A stretch of 18,619 nt of DNA from Spongospora subterranea (lineage: Eukaryota > Endomyxa > Phytomyxea > Plasmodiophorida > Plasmodiophoridae), in the NCBI GenBank assembly GCA_900404475.1, contig OUQQ01000406.1:1-18619 (forward strand), read 5' to 3'. The notes under the pieces were generated by a model. That model saw only the letters and a program-made list of their open reading frames with translations, was not told where the DNA came from and searched no databases. Below are positions 8,908 to 18,557 of this stretch, one piece after another. Position numbers and translations under genes: made by a program. Each line of letters opens with the position of its first letter. Positions within the stretch are counted from its first letter, which is position 1.

Positions 8908-11900
8908 TTATCTGTTGTGATAAAACGAGTTGAAATCCAGGCGAAGGAGAAGATCGCGCGCCAAGGCGGTTCCGTGCTCGAGAACCAGGCGTTCTTGAAC
9001 ACGATGCAGGAATGCAACGTCGCTATCGAACCGATCGACGCAATGATTAAACAAGTCGCCGTCCAGTGATGTTTTCTGACCAACCATCGTCTCGAACCTA
9101 AACAAGATGACGTCAATTGTACAGGCAAGATCGATTGACGCAAGCAAAAAAATCCGAGAAACAACAGCTGCAAACGAAGACTAAATGATTTCAACGAGCG
9201 GACAAGCTTTTTTGCCACCAACGTTTTAGACTGGAACCGAATAAACGTTGCAATTACCCGAGAATAATGGCGAAAATATTTCGAATCAAAACGCCGATAT
9301 GTTTCGTCTTTGCAGACAGAAAGAACCCGTTCAAGAGACCGACAATGAACAGGTCATGAAGTTCTCGAACTTCGCCCGCTGTTTGGCAACCAGCAAGATT
9401 CGACTGAAATTCACATTGCCTCTTGTTCAAAACCTAACAGGTGTAAATTAGTGACAAACGGTGAAGAAGCTTCAAATCATCCGTCCAGAAAAAAATATAA
9501 ACACAAAGGATTACTTTTATTGCTTGGAACCTACGGATGAACAAAACTCATCAACTTGTAAACACCTGAGATAATAGCAAAGAAATACAAACAAGTTGAT
9601 TCGAAAAGATGAAAAATACGACGGCCAAGTGATTAAATAGAACTAAATATTGTGAATCACAGTAGCTTTTTGTTAGAAGAAAAAAGAAAACAAGAACCGA
9701 TTACTTCGGATGTAATATAATCTTGTAAGGTGACAAAAAAGTGTCGCATTCGCTGTACGAATAGGAACTGGCGAACAGAAAGGCTCGACTGTCGAAAACC
9801 CTGCCATATTATCCGTAAGGCAAAAGCAATCCGCTTGACTTGCAGCAGAAACCCGAATACGGTTGAATAGCCTAAACAAGATCGTTGATCATTAGGGGAA
9901 ACAGATTATGCACAACAGCAGAAGGAATTGATAGCCACTCCGATGGAAAGCTAGCAGACGATTGACGCGAACTGTGAAAATCGAAATAAACTGGCCGCAT
10001 TGTTACATAGAAACTCGCGACTGCAGATAGGAAAAACAGGAAATCGAGAGGCTGAAGCGGGAGATGAAAAGAGCGAAAATTGGAAAACCCTACTGTAGTC
10101 AGATAAACCGGAATAGAGATTGTGAAATTGTCAATTGTAAAGATAGAGATGGGATGAATGAGAAGAAGCACAAAACGGTAGGATGGAACTATTACCGTCC
10201 AGGGATTGTTGCGATATAATATCGATGAGGGATTCGTTCACTGTGTAGACGAATCGAAACCCAGAGAGATCAGCGGGCTTTTGGTTGGAGTCGACGGCGA
10301 GGAACTTCATGGAGCCGATATCTTCATGATTATATTGTGATGAAGAAACCTGGGATATGAACAGCCGATTGATGTATGTAGCCGTTGGAAGCGGACTGAT
10401 GAGAAACAACGATTCGCAGAAGCTGTCGAACAAGTCGCCATACCCCATTAGCATAAACGAGTGCAAACGTGACAAATGTGTTGAAAGAGACAGCCTATGG
10501 TTGTAGAAATCGATTCAGACCTAATGCCGATAACACATTTTCATAAAACGAAGATACTGCAGAACTAAAGCGGTTTAGGTGAAAACCCTCACAGAGCACA
10601 GGCTGAAATTGAGAATCCAAACAAGTCAACGCAAGAGATGAGACAAGACAGTTTAACGCAACTTCGAAATCTCAACATAATAATGTACACATTGGTAGAG
10701 TAAATAAATGAAGAAACCAATTCATTAACGATAGCATTGTTGATAAAACGGTCACCAAGATTCAGGAAATGTCCAGGATTATGCAATGTACCCATTTGGA
10801 GAGAGAGCCCAGAAAAGAAACAGGGTGTTAACTTGACGACACCGCTGGCGGATACGATCTGCAATCAACATTTTTATAGCGACTTGCAATGGAGCATCGG
10901 CAGCAACATATTCTTCCTCGGCATGACCCGTATCGCACCTCATGAATACCTGAATCGGAAGTCCAGAAAATCCATTGCAACTTGCTGAGACCGTATCAGA
11001 TGGCACCACATCAACCGCCGATTGGTGTTTTACGGAATCGTGAGCAGGGGAACAGACTGCGTCATCAGGAAAAGGATCTACGGGGCCAGTGAACGGTTCT
11101 GGCGCCGCAACCACAGACTGTCCTGACTCAGATTCGTTAACTTCAGTCAGTACGCCCACTGAAGTCTCATCAATGGCTTGTTTTGCACTGGAAAATTGGG
11201 GGCGGTGTCCGATATCAACGGGCGCACTGTCGTTGCTGTCATAACCCAGAAGGGCATCGCCATAGCGCCGAGAATATATTTGAAAAAGCTCAGCTCGACC
11301 CTGTCGTTGCTCGTTCTCATATCTAACCCTAATGAACACCGTTCTGTGATCAAAATGTGAAATGAATGCTAAAACTAAAAACCAGTGCAAGTTTCGAATA
11401 ATGGCAAAGAAAGCACAATCCTCAAAAAAATACGGTGACTGAATGTTCGATGAGAGTATTACAATATTGGACTCACTGATTAGCCTCAAGCCGTTCCAAA
11501 TCCTGGGCCCTTTCGGAAATGATTGCCAGGCGTTTTGATTCTTTTTTAAAGTTGGCGGCGCTCTGAAGTTCACTATAGAGCATTTGTTTCGTTTTGCGAA
11601 CCTGAACCACAGCGTGAGTGTGGATTAGTGACGATCGCCAGGTTGCCATGTAGCACCTTCTGACGAGCTGTGTCAATGATCTCAGCATGAACAGTCAGCT
11701 CCTTAATCGCCGCTTCGTGTTGAGATTTTGGATTGACGGAAACATCGTCAAAAGAATCGCGTAACGAGCGCAATCGTTCCCTAAATGCGAGTTCGTCAGA
11801 CGCAATTGCGGCGCGAGCGCGTTCAAGGCAGTTGTCAGTGTCGAACGCTAGACTCCACATGGAACCGTCGTTATACTCGAGACACTCTAAGTATGGATTT

Positions 11901-14165
11901 GATTGAGGGACCTAAGAAATAATACATTCACTAAAGGCATCACCGAATTATTGTCTGAGCCAATATAATTTTTGATTTGACGCCGAACGTCATGCTCATT
12001 GCAAAAGGGCACAGTTGCAACAATGAAACCTTCAAATAATAGATTGTGCTCTATGGCTTGAGTGTCTGGGTGCAAACTGACTCTAAGGTACAGCTTTCGC
12101 AAAGATTGTGATGCGATAGTACAATCTTGAGCGAGATCAGCTAGGAAGGTGGGGAAGGATAATGGCTGAGACTCAGATAGACTCAACGACTTTGGAAAAA
12201 CACACTCAACAATATGGATACAAAACACACGGAGCGAGAATGCGAATAGCATGCGTAAAGTCGACCCAATGTGAACCTGGTATGGAATCAGTACAGCGTG
12301 ATGGCAGACACAAAAAGACATGAACTGAACAATTTGGCAACACGTTGTTAACTGAATTGGGAATCAAAAACATGAACGACGAGTATTCCTACCATGTTTT
12401 CGTGCTGGATGCACTGATTGAAAAGTCCTGAAAGAAAACCGACATCGGACCTGAGGGATCGTGATTAGAAAAAAGTAGAGATTGCGGTTGTGGCTCAAGC
12501 GCTTACGCATCGGTTGGAATCAGTTTTAAAACGGTAACCAGATGGCAAAAGCGTCGGACAGAGAGACCAACTGGCTGTGAAGCAGAATGAAGATTAAATA
12601 AAGAGGATATCGACTGTCTGGAGGACGCAACGAGCTGGTAATAACCAAGGACGTGATTGTGCAATGCGCGTTGAAATCGGCGACGAGGAGATTCCATGTC
12701 AAATTCGATATTGATGATGCTCTGGATCTCAAGGGCAGCATTGCCACCTGCTGCAAACACAGCCAGCATTGACATGGTATTTTCCCGACTGAGATTCACC
12801 TGTAGAAAACATGGTCATTATCCCACGACAGAGCTGCAACAAACGCAGATAGATTCGAGTCCAAATCCTAGCAGAACTCTTTGAACCCCCTCTGAAAAAA
12901 CCGAAATTCGTGAAGGAAATAATGGTAAATGAGAACCCAAAATTGGTGTACAGGTAGCGTACGATTCTGCAAGGCCGAATAGTTATTTGACCCTCAGCAC
13001 TGATTAGGAAGGGCTCAGTGACGATGCCCTGGAGTACCAAACATGACGACTCGATCAATGCCGATTCGGACATCAACACTGCATCACATGCAAACATCGA
13101 TCGTCGATATTCGTACTCAAACGAGATAAGATCATTCGCCCAAAATCCCTTAACAATACAGAAAGTCAATTGAGGCATTTGTAAGAAGCTAGACATTTTA
13201 AGAAATCAATATGAAATGAACGCGAAATTGCGTAACAGAAAACCGAGAAATTGTGTTTCAAAACGAAACAAAAACACATACTGAGATTTTGTCAGAAGGT
13301 GAATTACACGGGTTTGACAATAAATCCAGGAAATTACTCCTTAGATCAAGGTCGGTAGCGTAGGGCTGAGCACGATTGACGGGATCAGGAGAAGGAGCTG
13401 GGGCAGCACCGAGCAGAAACAAAGGATATTCAACAGTGGACGTCTTTTTTTCCTGGCGCTGATGATATTCGCGTAGAGTCGGCAACGTTTGAAGGGCCTC
13501 GCATGGCATTGGATGCGACCAAACTAAGAGCTAATCAGACAAAGGAACCCAATGATATCCGGTTAATAGCCCTACAAGTCGTCTCGGTTGAAACCTTATA
13601 CTCAAGATCGTCATTAAAAGGCGATTGAGACAAAGAGGATGACTCCAGAAACAGCGCGTCCGCTTCTCGTTCTATAAAGGTTCAGAGCTCCCAAAATTGA
13701 TTTATCGTGACGATATACGTTTGAACTTGGGACGAAACAGAGATAACAGAACGTATAGGACCGGATATAAGCTTGTGAACTGCTGCGAACGTGCGGCTTC
13801 TCCTTCAACATCATTTAGGGCAACAAGGCGCATTCTAAACATGCCATATATCAGCAGACTGAAAAGTCTGGATATAAAGATATTGAAAGCAACACGAAAT
13901 CAACAATCATCCCTTTGAGATAATCTCTGCTCGCCTCGTTAGGGAACAGATTCGTCCAAACATGTGAAATGGAATTTTTCGTTGAGAGTGCAATTGGTTG
14001 GACTTACGATTTGGCGGTTTCAATTAAGCGTTGAAATCGAGACGATTCATCAGATTGGTTGTTGGAACAAAGGGTGAGATGACATTGGAGAAGACGATCA
14101 TGGACGAATGAGGCGATGAACTCCGAGCTTGGATTCGCGATTTGCGCTGATGCTGGCAAAAAATT
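8908..14165 (-). CDS. Gamma-tubulin complex component (GCP/Spc97-Spc98 family, GCP5/6-like)
   Basis: GCP proteins assemble the gamma-tubulin ring complex that nucleates microtubules at spindle poles and basal bodies. Exons read in phase on the minus strand: 14165-14008, 13834-13734, 13671-13595, 13530-13282, 13148-12952, 12788-12507, 12450-12393, 12351-11944, 11911-11657, 11601-11477, 11343-10792, 10494-10196, 9871-9705, 9433-9258 and 9097-8908, about 1,097 aa without the true N-terminus. Family landmarks in order: the N-terminal block with CLVLQGI then ITIRPCRIVRYL (about 13040-12952); NTMSMLAVFAAGG and HNHVLGYYQLVAS (12788-12507); FPTFLADLAQDC (about 12150). In the C-terminal domain: PLQVAIKMLIADRIRQ (about 10850), HSFMLMGYGDLFDSF (about 10430), YSTVFGFLLQVKRI (9869-9828), ELHDLFIVGLLNGFFL (about 9350) and the terminal LLLRLDFNSFY (about 8920-8952). 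A Pro/Asp/Ser-rich insertion fills 11250-10900, as in GCP5/6. Boundaries at 11943-11912 and upstream of 13671 are the least certain. The start codon was not found; upstream exons 14346-14645 may supply it. Confidence 0.88.
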
Positions 14166-14345
14166 CTAAGCAAAACAAATGCAAATTAGGCCGTTTTCTT
14201 CAACAAGTATTTCTCGTTTATGCCGTATCACACAAAACTGGATCCGAAGTGTGACAATTGGTCAGGACAGATAAAAGAAAGTAATTTGAAAGAATTCGAA
14301 CAAACTGTCACTGGAAAAATAGAGGATCAAATATGAAGAAGAGAC

Positions 14346-14645
14346 TTGAGATCGGCGCGACTGACATTCAATAACAACTTATAGGTCAAGTATCGAGTTG
14401 GCGGATCGAAATCTTTATCCACATCAGGAACACGGGAAAGGCGCTGCTCAAAATAGTCGATGGCTTCGACGATACTGTGGCCATACGCGACCATAGATTG
14501 AGGATTCGTGATGACCTGAAAGTGAAACCCGGAAAGGCGGTTAATACATATGGTGATATATGGCGGACATTGGAGTCGTCCTTCTGTTGTGTGTGTAGAG
14601 CTCCCCCTCCCAAGATGGATGGAACCGGGCTGTAGTCAGAACCAG
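14346..14645 (-). CDS. Two coding exons upstream of the GCP gene, unassigned
   Basis: Exon 14645-14548 (acceptor GTTTTCAG, donor TAT|GTATTA) and exon 14515-14346 or to the stop near 14328 (acceptor TTTCACTTTCAG) join in phase 0 across a 32-nt intron. The joined product contains SNVRHISPYVITNPQ then EAIDYFEQRLSRV and YLTYKLLLNVSRADL. It is clearly protein-like, but I do not recognise it. No ATG occurs on the minus strand between 14327 and 14166, so the GCP gene must start in these exons or further upstream. They are therefore probably its N-terminus, but I found no phase-consistent donor to the 14165 exon. The alternative is the end of a separate gene. Confidence 0.45.
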
Positions 14646-15114
14646 CTGAAAACCCCATCACCTAACTATTTCCCTGACCTGTTGCAGTATTGCCTACGAC
14701 TTATAAGCTTCGGATGTCACATCACGTTCATTTTTTGATTTACAGAAAAAAATCTTTGTTTATCATAATGCGCCTAATCGTCGATAATTGTTTCAAAAGG
14801 CAAACGGCGTTCAAAAAGTGAGCTTTATGGCGGTGCTAGGAGCATTTTTTAAAGAAGGGCCCTGATCGATAANACCGGGCTGTAGTCAGAACCAGCTGAA
14901 AACCCCATCACCTAACTATTTCCCTGACCTGTTGCAGTATTGCCTACGACTTATAAGCTTCGGATGTCACATCACGTTCATTTTTTGATTTACAGAAAAA
15001 AATCTTTGTTTATCATAATGCGTCGATAATTGTTTCAAAAGGCAAACGGCGTTCAAAAAGTGAGCTTTATGGCGGTGCTAGGAGCATTTTTTAAAGAAGG
15101 GCCCTGATCGATAA
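14624..15114. repeat. Direct duplication with an N at the junction: probable contig-overlap artefact
   Basis: Copy 1 (14624-14872, 249 bp) and copy 2 (14874-15114, 241 bp) are identical except that copy 1 has 8 extra bases (CCTAATCG) after AATGCG. They abut at a single N (14873). Adjacent near-identical copies around a one-base gap are typical of scaffolders that joined two contigs whose overlapping ends were not merged because of a small allelic difference. The real genome probably has one copy. Confidence 0.85.
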
Positions 15115-15960
15115 CGGCATCAACAATAGCTTCAACTCGGGCAGAGGGCAATGGGCCCACGATCTGATATTATCGAGTAAGCGCAGTGAAAGTGAGTTTG
15201 CGACAATATCAATTGCTATTCCATTTAAATTTGGTTGAAGATAATGGAAAGCGCATCGGGTATTTTGAAATACGTTCGGCCTTTGAGGTTGTATTTACCA
15301 CTGGTGACTGGGGCCAGGATGATCGCTGAAATGTGACCAGATTGCCGTTGCTCCAAACGGCCAATGCAGGAGTGCCAACTACGATATCAACATTACCACT
15401 TTAGAATCAGAACCAACATTTTAGTTCCGACCAATGATGTCATGCGAATGGCAGAAATCTCGCTGAAACTATATTTAGAACGCTCCTGCAAGACTGATTA
15501 TATACCTCGATATCTTCGTTGACACAGTAAACAACTGCATTGTTAGACAACGGAGGTGTTTGAGCGTCTTTCAGCATTCGATCCATAAAGCTAGAGCTGA
15601 TATACAGCCATTCTGTGCCCAAACAAGCAATTACTAGTCTAGATAACGTCAGAGAACCGGAAGCGCTCGACCCAAACAACCGACTTTGTTGGTTGTGTTC
15701 TGGCAATGGTGGCGATGTCGTCGATGGTGACATATCGGATGGGTGTTTTCGGTATACTAACGCAATTCTCATTTCTCTGCAGAACAGCCGCCATTACCGA
15801 AAACGGAATTGCCAACCGGTGTGGTGTGAAATCACTGATATGGCAATGACAGTCCCACTGTTTCCTATTGCTGCTGTGTCGTCACTTGTAAAACAATACA
15901 AGTCAAAGGAGGACACGGCAATATGCGCTATAACAGAGCTACATCCGACGTCATTCACAT
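15053..15960 (-). CDS. Poorly resolved multi-exon gene, possible beta-propeller-like protein
   Basis: Several minus-strand stretches read like exons of one gene ending at the stop 15053-15055. The last exon, 15163-15053 (acceptor AATATCAG), contains PLPSARVEAIVDAVIDQG. Others are near 15397-15327 (NVDIVVGTPALAVWSNGNLV), 15700-15508 (ending SNNAVVYCVNEDIE before donor GAG|GTATAT) and 15960-15800 (SVIAHIAVSSFDLYCF). The alternation of hydrophobic strand-like segments with turns recalls WD40/propeller proteins. I could not fix the order of junctions or a start, and a DEAD-box reading of VVGTPAL was rejected. Copy 1 of the duplication repeats the 3' end of this gene. Confidence 0.35.
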
Positions 15961-16259
15961 TGTGATCACATCTCTACCGAAACGCCTCCGTAAAAGGTAC
16001 AGAGATTTCCCATATACCAATATTCGTGAGTATCATTTTGCGGTGATCTGCTTTGTGATAAGGATTCAACATCGATAACAGAACAGAGGGTATTGGAGAA
16101 AGAAAACCTTGAGATTTGTCTGAGAACAAGTGGAAAAACACAACAACGGAATAAAAAAATAAACACATGCCGCCGAAGTTGAATTTACAGCATGTTTCGG
16201 TCTGTATTCGAGGTCCGTGTCCAAAACAGTAAATACCGTCGAAGCAAAACAATTTACGT

Positions 16260-16332
16260 GTCCCCGAGGGGATTCGAACCCCCGACTTCCGGCTCATAAG
16301 ACCAGCACTCTAACCGACTGAGTTACGAGGAC
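16260..16332 (-). tRNA. tRNA-Ile (anticodon UAU), no intron
   Basis: Complete 73-nt cloverleaf on the minus strand. Acceptor GTCCTCG pairs with CGGGGAC, D stem ACTC with GAGT, anticodon stem CTGGT with GCCGG, and T stem GGGGG with CCCCT around TTCGAAT. The anticodon loop CTTATGA gives UAU, reading AUA (Ile). Two oddities: base 37 is G, where tRNAs with U36 almost always have A; and eukaryotic tRNA-Ile(UAU) often carries an intron, absent here. No CCA is encoded. Confidence 0.9.
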
Positions 16333-16390
16333 ATACACCTATAAAACTTCATCCGCGTCTTTAATAAATGTGTTAAGCGGGAGTCGTTTT

Positions 16391-16658
16391 TCAGAGCTGC
16401 CAAGGCTCATCGTCGTCGCCAACGCTGTTGTGATCGTCGTAGTGAACTGAAATGTATCCCGAATCTTTTTGAGACGACATAAATACCGGTGCTAAAGGCC
16501 GGGTGGGCAATTTCATGAAATCGAATCAGAAAGTTCATGTTTAATCGTTTGCTCAGCGAGACTTGACGCTCAATCCTGACACGTGCGTTGATCAAATCAT
16601 TAACAAAGGACCAGAAGTTAGCTTGGTGTGTAGCATTCCTCATATGGAAAGGGTCGTG
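16391..16658 (-). CDS. C-terminal two exons of an unrecognised protein
   Basis: Exon 16658-16487 (acceptor CACTCTAG) and exon 16446-16391 join in phase across a 40-nt GT-AG intron. They encode about 75 residues starting HDPFHMRNATHQ, with a basic helical middle (NARVRIERQVSLSKR) and an acidic end (VGDDDEPWQL, stop 16391-16393). Only 58 bp separate the stop from the tRNA-Ile. The upstream exons are not resolved. It could continue from the coding exons at 17127-17478 through a long intron; both contain a DPFH motif, which may be chance. Confidence 0.45.
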
Positions 16659-16662
16659 CTAG

Positions 16663-17126
16663 AGTGATGGATTGCGCCATTGAGTTGGTTTCAAAACGGT
16701 ACCAAGATATTGCAACTACATTTCATTCTGAATTGCTCATGCACATTCGATTTTGAAAAGTACCTGGCCTTATTCAGAAAAAAATCCTTTTTTAACTAGC
16801 CTTAAGAACTAACGTGGTACGTTTTGAAATATTTAGAGCCCCTGTTGTGTGTATCAGACCGCGAAGGACAGTTCACAAACTATTTTGTTCTGAATATTGT
16901 ATGTCGACCACTTTTCACATTCAGAAGCACATGAAGCAATGTATTCTTAAGAATTTTTAAGGCATGTGCATGATTATCGTCAAAAAAGACGAGACCCAAG
17001 AAGAAATTATTCTTATCGGGGATGTGATCCCCGATAAGATTCATTCGTTAATCATCCTCTTCATCAAGGTTTACCTTTCAGCCTCTCGATAAAATTAATA
17101 TTACATGATGACTGATAAAGACTTGT
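16663..17126. other. Long intron or intergenic region with a strong hairpin
   Basis: No coding stretch is supported. The region is AT-rich and holds the 13-bp hairpin listed separately. It is either an intergenic spacer or a roughly 470-nt intron linking the flanking minus-strand exons. Confidence 0.4.
17011..17039. other. Perfect 13-bp stem, 3-nt loop hairpin
   Basis: TCTTATCGGGGAT (17011-17023), loop GTG, then the exact reverse complement (17027-17039). It lies 88 bp downstream of a minus-strand stop codon, where an RNA 3'-end or stability element could sit. It is not the histone stem-loop and no poly-T follows on either strand. Function unknown. Confidence 0.6.
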
Positions 17127-17478
17127 TCATGAAACTTTTTCCGATGTTTTTTCTTTGAAATTCGTAGGGGCTCGTCGGACCAAGTTGTTCACCGCATCGA
17201 GAATGTGAAAGGGATCATAATGAAAACAAATAGGAGTGACATCAGGCCAATGATTACACCGTTCTTGAATCACTTTGCTCGCATTTACCTTCGTCATCAT
17301 CAGCTTCGAGAAAATAATTTGCCCCAAAACAGGGATATCTTACCGCTTTCATCTCGTCAAGATTAGTTATTGCATTCGAAAATCCCGTATTTACCATCGC
17401 CGATGTCAATCGCTGCAAAACGTCAATGATCCAAGCATTGATTTTTTGACGAATGTAAAACGGGACGTTCAATGTTCT
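17127..17478 (-). CDS. C-terminal two exons of an unrecognised protein
   Basis: Exon 17478-17344 (acceptor CTCCCTGTAG, donor AAAGCG|GTAAGA) and exon 17303-17127 (stop TGA) join in phase 0 across a 40-nt intron. They give about 103 residues containing YIRQKINAWIIDVLQRL, CNHWPDVTPICFHYDPFH and a Lys/Glu-rich end. The composition is protein-like; no family recognised. Upstream, the minus-strand frame 17782-17561 may be the preceding exon: a phase-0 GT near 17628 could join the acceptor at 17479. That link is unproven. Confidence 0.45.
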
Positions 17479-17676
17479 CTACAGGGAGGTTTAGCAAGGT
17501 GTAATCCTCTGACCTACGCCCAACAGAACAGGTGGATGCGAGAACTACCGTTGTTAATTGTTAACTCAATTCCTGGCAGAGATGGCTCAACAAGTAGTGA
17601 GGAAAACGATGGCGATCTTGATAGGCCTCAACAAGTTGTTGATAATCACTACTTGATGAGCCGTCTCTTCCTGTAA
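17461..17676 (+). CDS. Plus-strand open frame over the left arm of the inverted repeat
   Basis: The frame contains AQQNRWMRELPL, then GRDGSTSSEENDG, and ends at the stop 17674-17676. It follows an acceptor-like TTCTCTACAG at 17484. It encodes the same peptide pattern as the minus-strand frame over the right arm. One of the two is probably a decayed or shadow copy. No start codon or upstream exon could be assigned. Confidence 0.3.
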   Translation, partial: RDVQCSLQGGLARCNPLTYAQQNRWMRELPLLIVNSIPGRDGSTSSEENDGDLDRPQQVVDNHYLMSRLFL

Positions 17677-17770
17677 TCGCTGAACAACTGACTTTAGACA
17701 GCAGAGTTACCAACGGTGGTTCTAGAATCCACCTGTTCTGTTGAGCATCGTTTAGAAGATTACAGATTGC
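17494..17770. repeat. Imperfect inverted repeat with coding arms
   Basis: The left arm (17494-17600) and the reverse complement of the right arm (17646-17770) are related along their length. A 17-bp block CAACAGAACAGGTGGAT is identical (17521-17537 and 17727-17743), and another block matches 23 of 26 (17575-17600 and 17646-17671). The right arm has about 18 extra bases between the blocks. The 45-bp centre is not repeated. Both arms are open in the same relative frame. Confidence 0.8.
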
Positions 17771-17782
17771 GGGTTTCTCCAA
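17561..17782 (-). CDS. Minus-strand open frame over the right arm of the inverted repeat
   Basis: The frame contains AQQNRWILEPPL, then GRDGSSSSDYQQLVEAYQD, and ends at the stop near 17561. It overlaps the opposite-strand frame by about 115 bp. It may be an exon of the minus-strand gene whose last exons are 17478-17127. A larger minus-strand frame, 18075-17752, precedes it and may supply further coding sequence. Not recognised. Confidence 0.35.
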   Translation of the reverse strand: MEKPAICNLLNDAQQNRWILEPPLVTLLSKVSCSAITGRDGSSSSDYQQLVEAYQDRHRFPHYLLSHLCQELS

Positions 17783-18119
17783 AAAAAAGGGCTCAATACC
17801 CTAAAATGAAGTTGAGACGGTCGTCGGCAATGCAGCTCTGGCTCCTCAATGGATCGGAAATTGTCAGCAGAGCGCCCACCGGACCTTGTGAGTTGGACTC
17901 GGTTGTTGCCATAACTTGCACTTGAAGAGTTGCATAACTGGCAAATATGATTGTGCTGGATTCTGCCCAGATCCGTTGAGCTGGTTTGGAGCAATCTTAA
18001 ACTGCGAGACGCTCGACTATTTGCTTCATCTGTTTTAACACCGAAAATCATGATAAGCCGTTTAAAGGTATACATATGCCACGCTCACTGTTTCCTCCCT
18101 TCCGTCGAAAACCCATTAA

Positions 18120-18305
18120 CGGCCACAGATTCAACCTGACTCTGGCACGTATGAGGGATCAACTCGTCGGCAATTCCGGCAGCGGAAGTTTCTGCAGTGC
18201 CCCGATAAGAAGTCGGTCGCAATGGGCATGCTCTATTGTGTAAACAGCGATAATGACCGCTTTATCATTACGAAAACGATGGAAAATCAGATTTCTTTGC
18301 GTTGA
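18120..18305 (+). other. Short open plus-strand stretch, 61 codons
   Basis: Open between a TAA at 18117 and a TGA at 18303, with protein-like composition (RRQFRQRKFLQCPDKKS, then GMLYCVNSDNDRFIITKT). It has no ATG near its left end, so it would have to be an exon. Splice partners were not found. The remaining 250 bp before the tRNA-Phe show nothing. Confidence 0.2.
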
Positions 18306-18557
18306 AACGAAGTCGTTGCTGTTCGGGTCATTGATTCATTGGCAACAAATATGATTACCGAAGGTCCTGACTGATCAGTGATATCCATGGATAACTGTGA
18401 GCCAGTCCGGGTTCAAAAAGGTTCAGAATTGTTCTGTTGCTTCGGTATGCAGTATCACTCTGAAAGATCAACAGTAAAAAGCTACTTAACAGCGATTCGA
18501 CAACCGATTGTGAGAGGTGGTGGCATTGGTCGTGGATTGCTTAAACAAACAAAATGA

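Noticed and set aside
8589..9184. A four-exon plus-strand gene of 115 aa can be built here with phase-consistent introns.
   Set aside because: The opposite strand encodes the conserved GCP C-terminus (LLLRLDFNSFY and the preceding helix) over the same bases. The plus chain matches no family, so its splice agreement is chance.
9248..9451. Plus-strand open frame of 67 codons.
   Set aside because: It is antisense to the GCP exon 9433-9258, which carries the family-typical ELHDLF...GFFL segment.
14624..15114. A true tandem segmental duplication or long terminal repeat pair.
   Set aside because: The copies are immediately adjacent, differ by one small indel and flank an N. There is no internal element or target duplication.
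15327..15397. Possible DEAD-box helicase motif Ib (VVGTPAL).
   Set aside because: No DEAD, SAT or HRIGR motifs appear downstream on the strand, and the hit rests on four residues.
15615..15965. Plus-strand open frame of 116 codons.
   Set aside because: It overlaps several exon-like minus-strand stretches with proper donor and acceptor sites and has no recognisable content itself.
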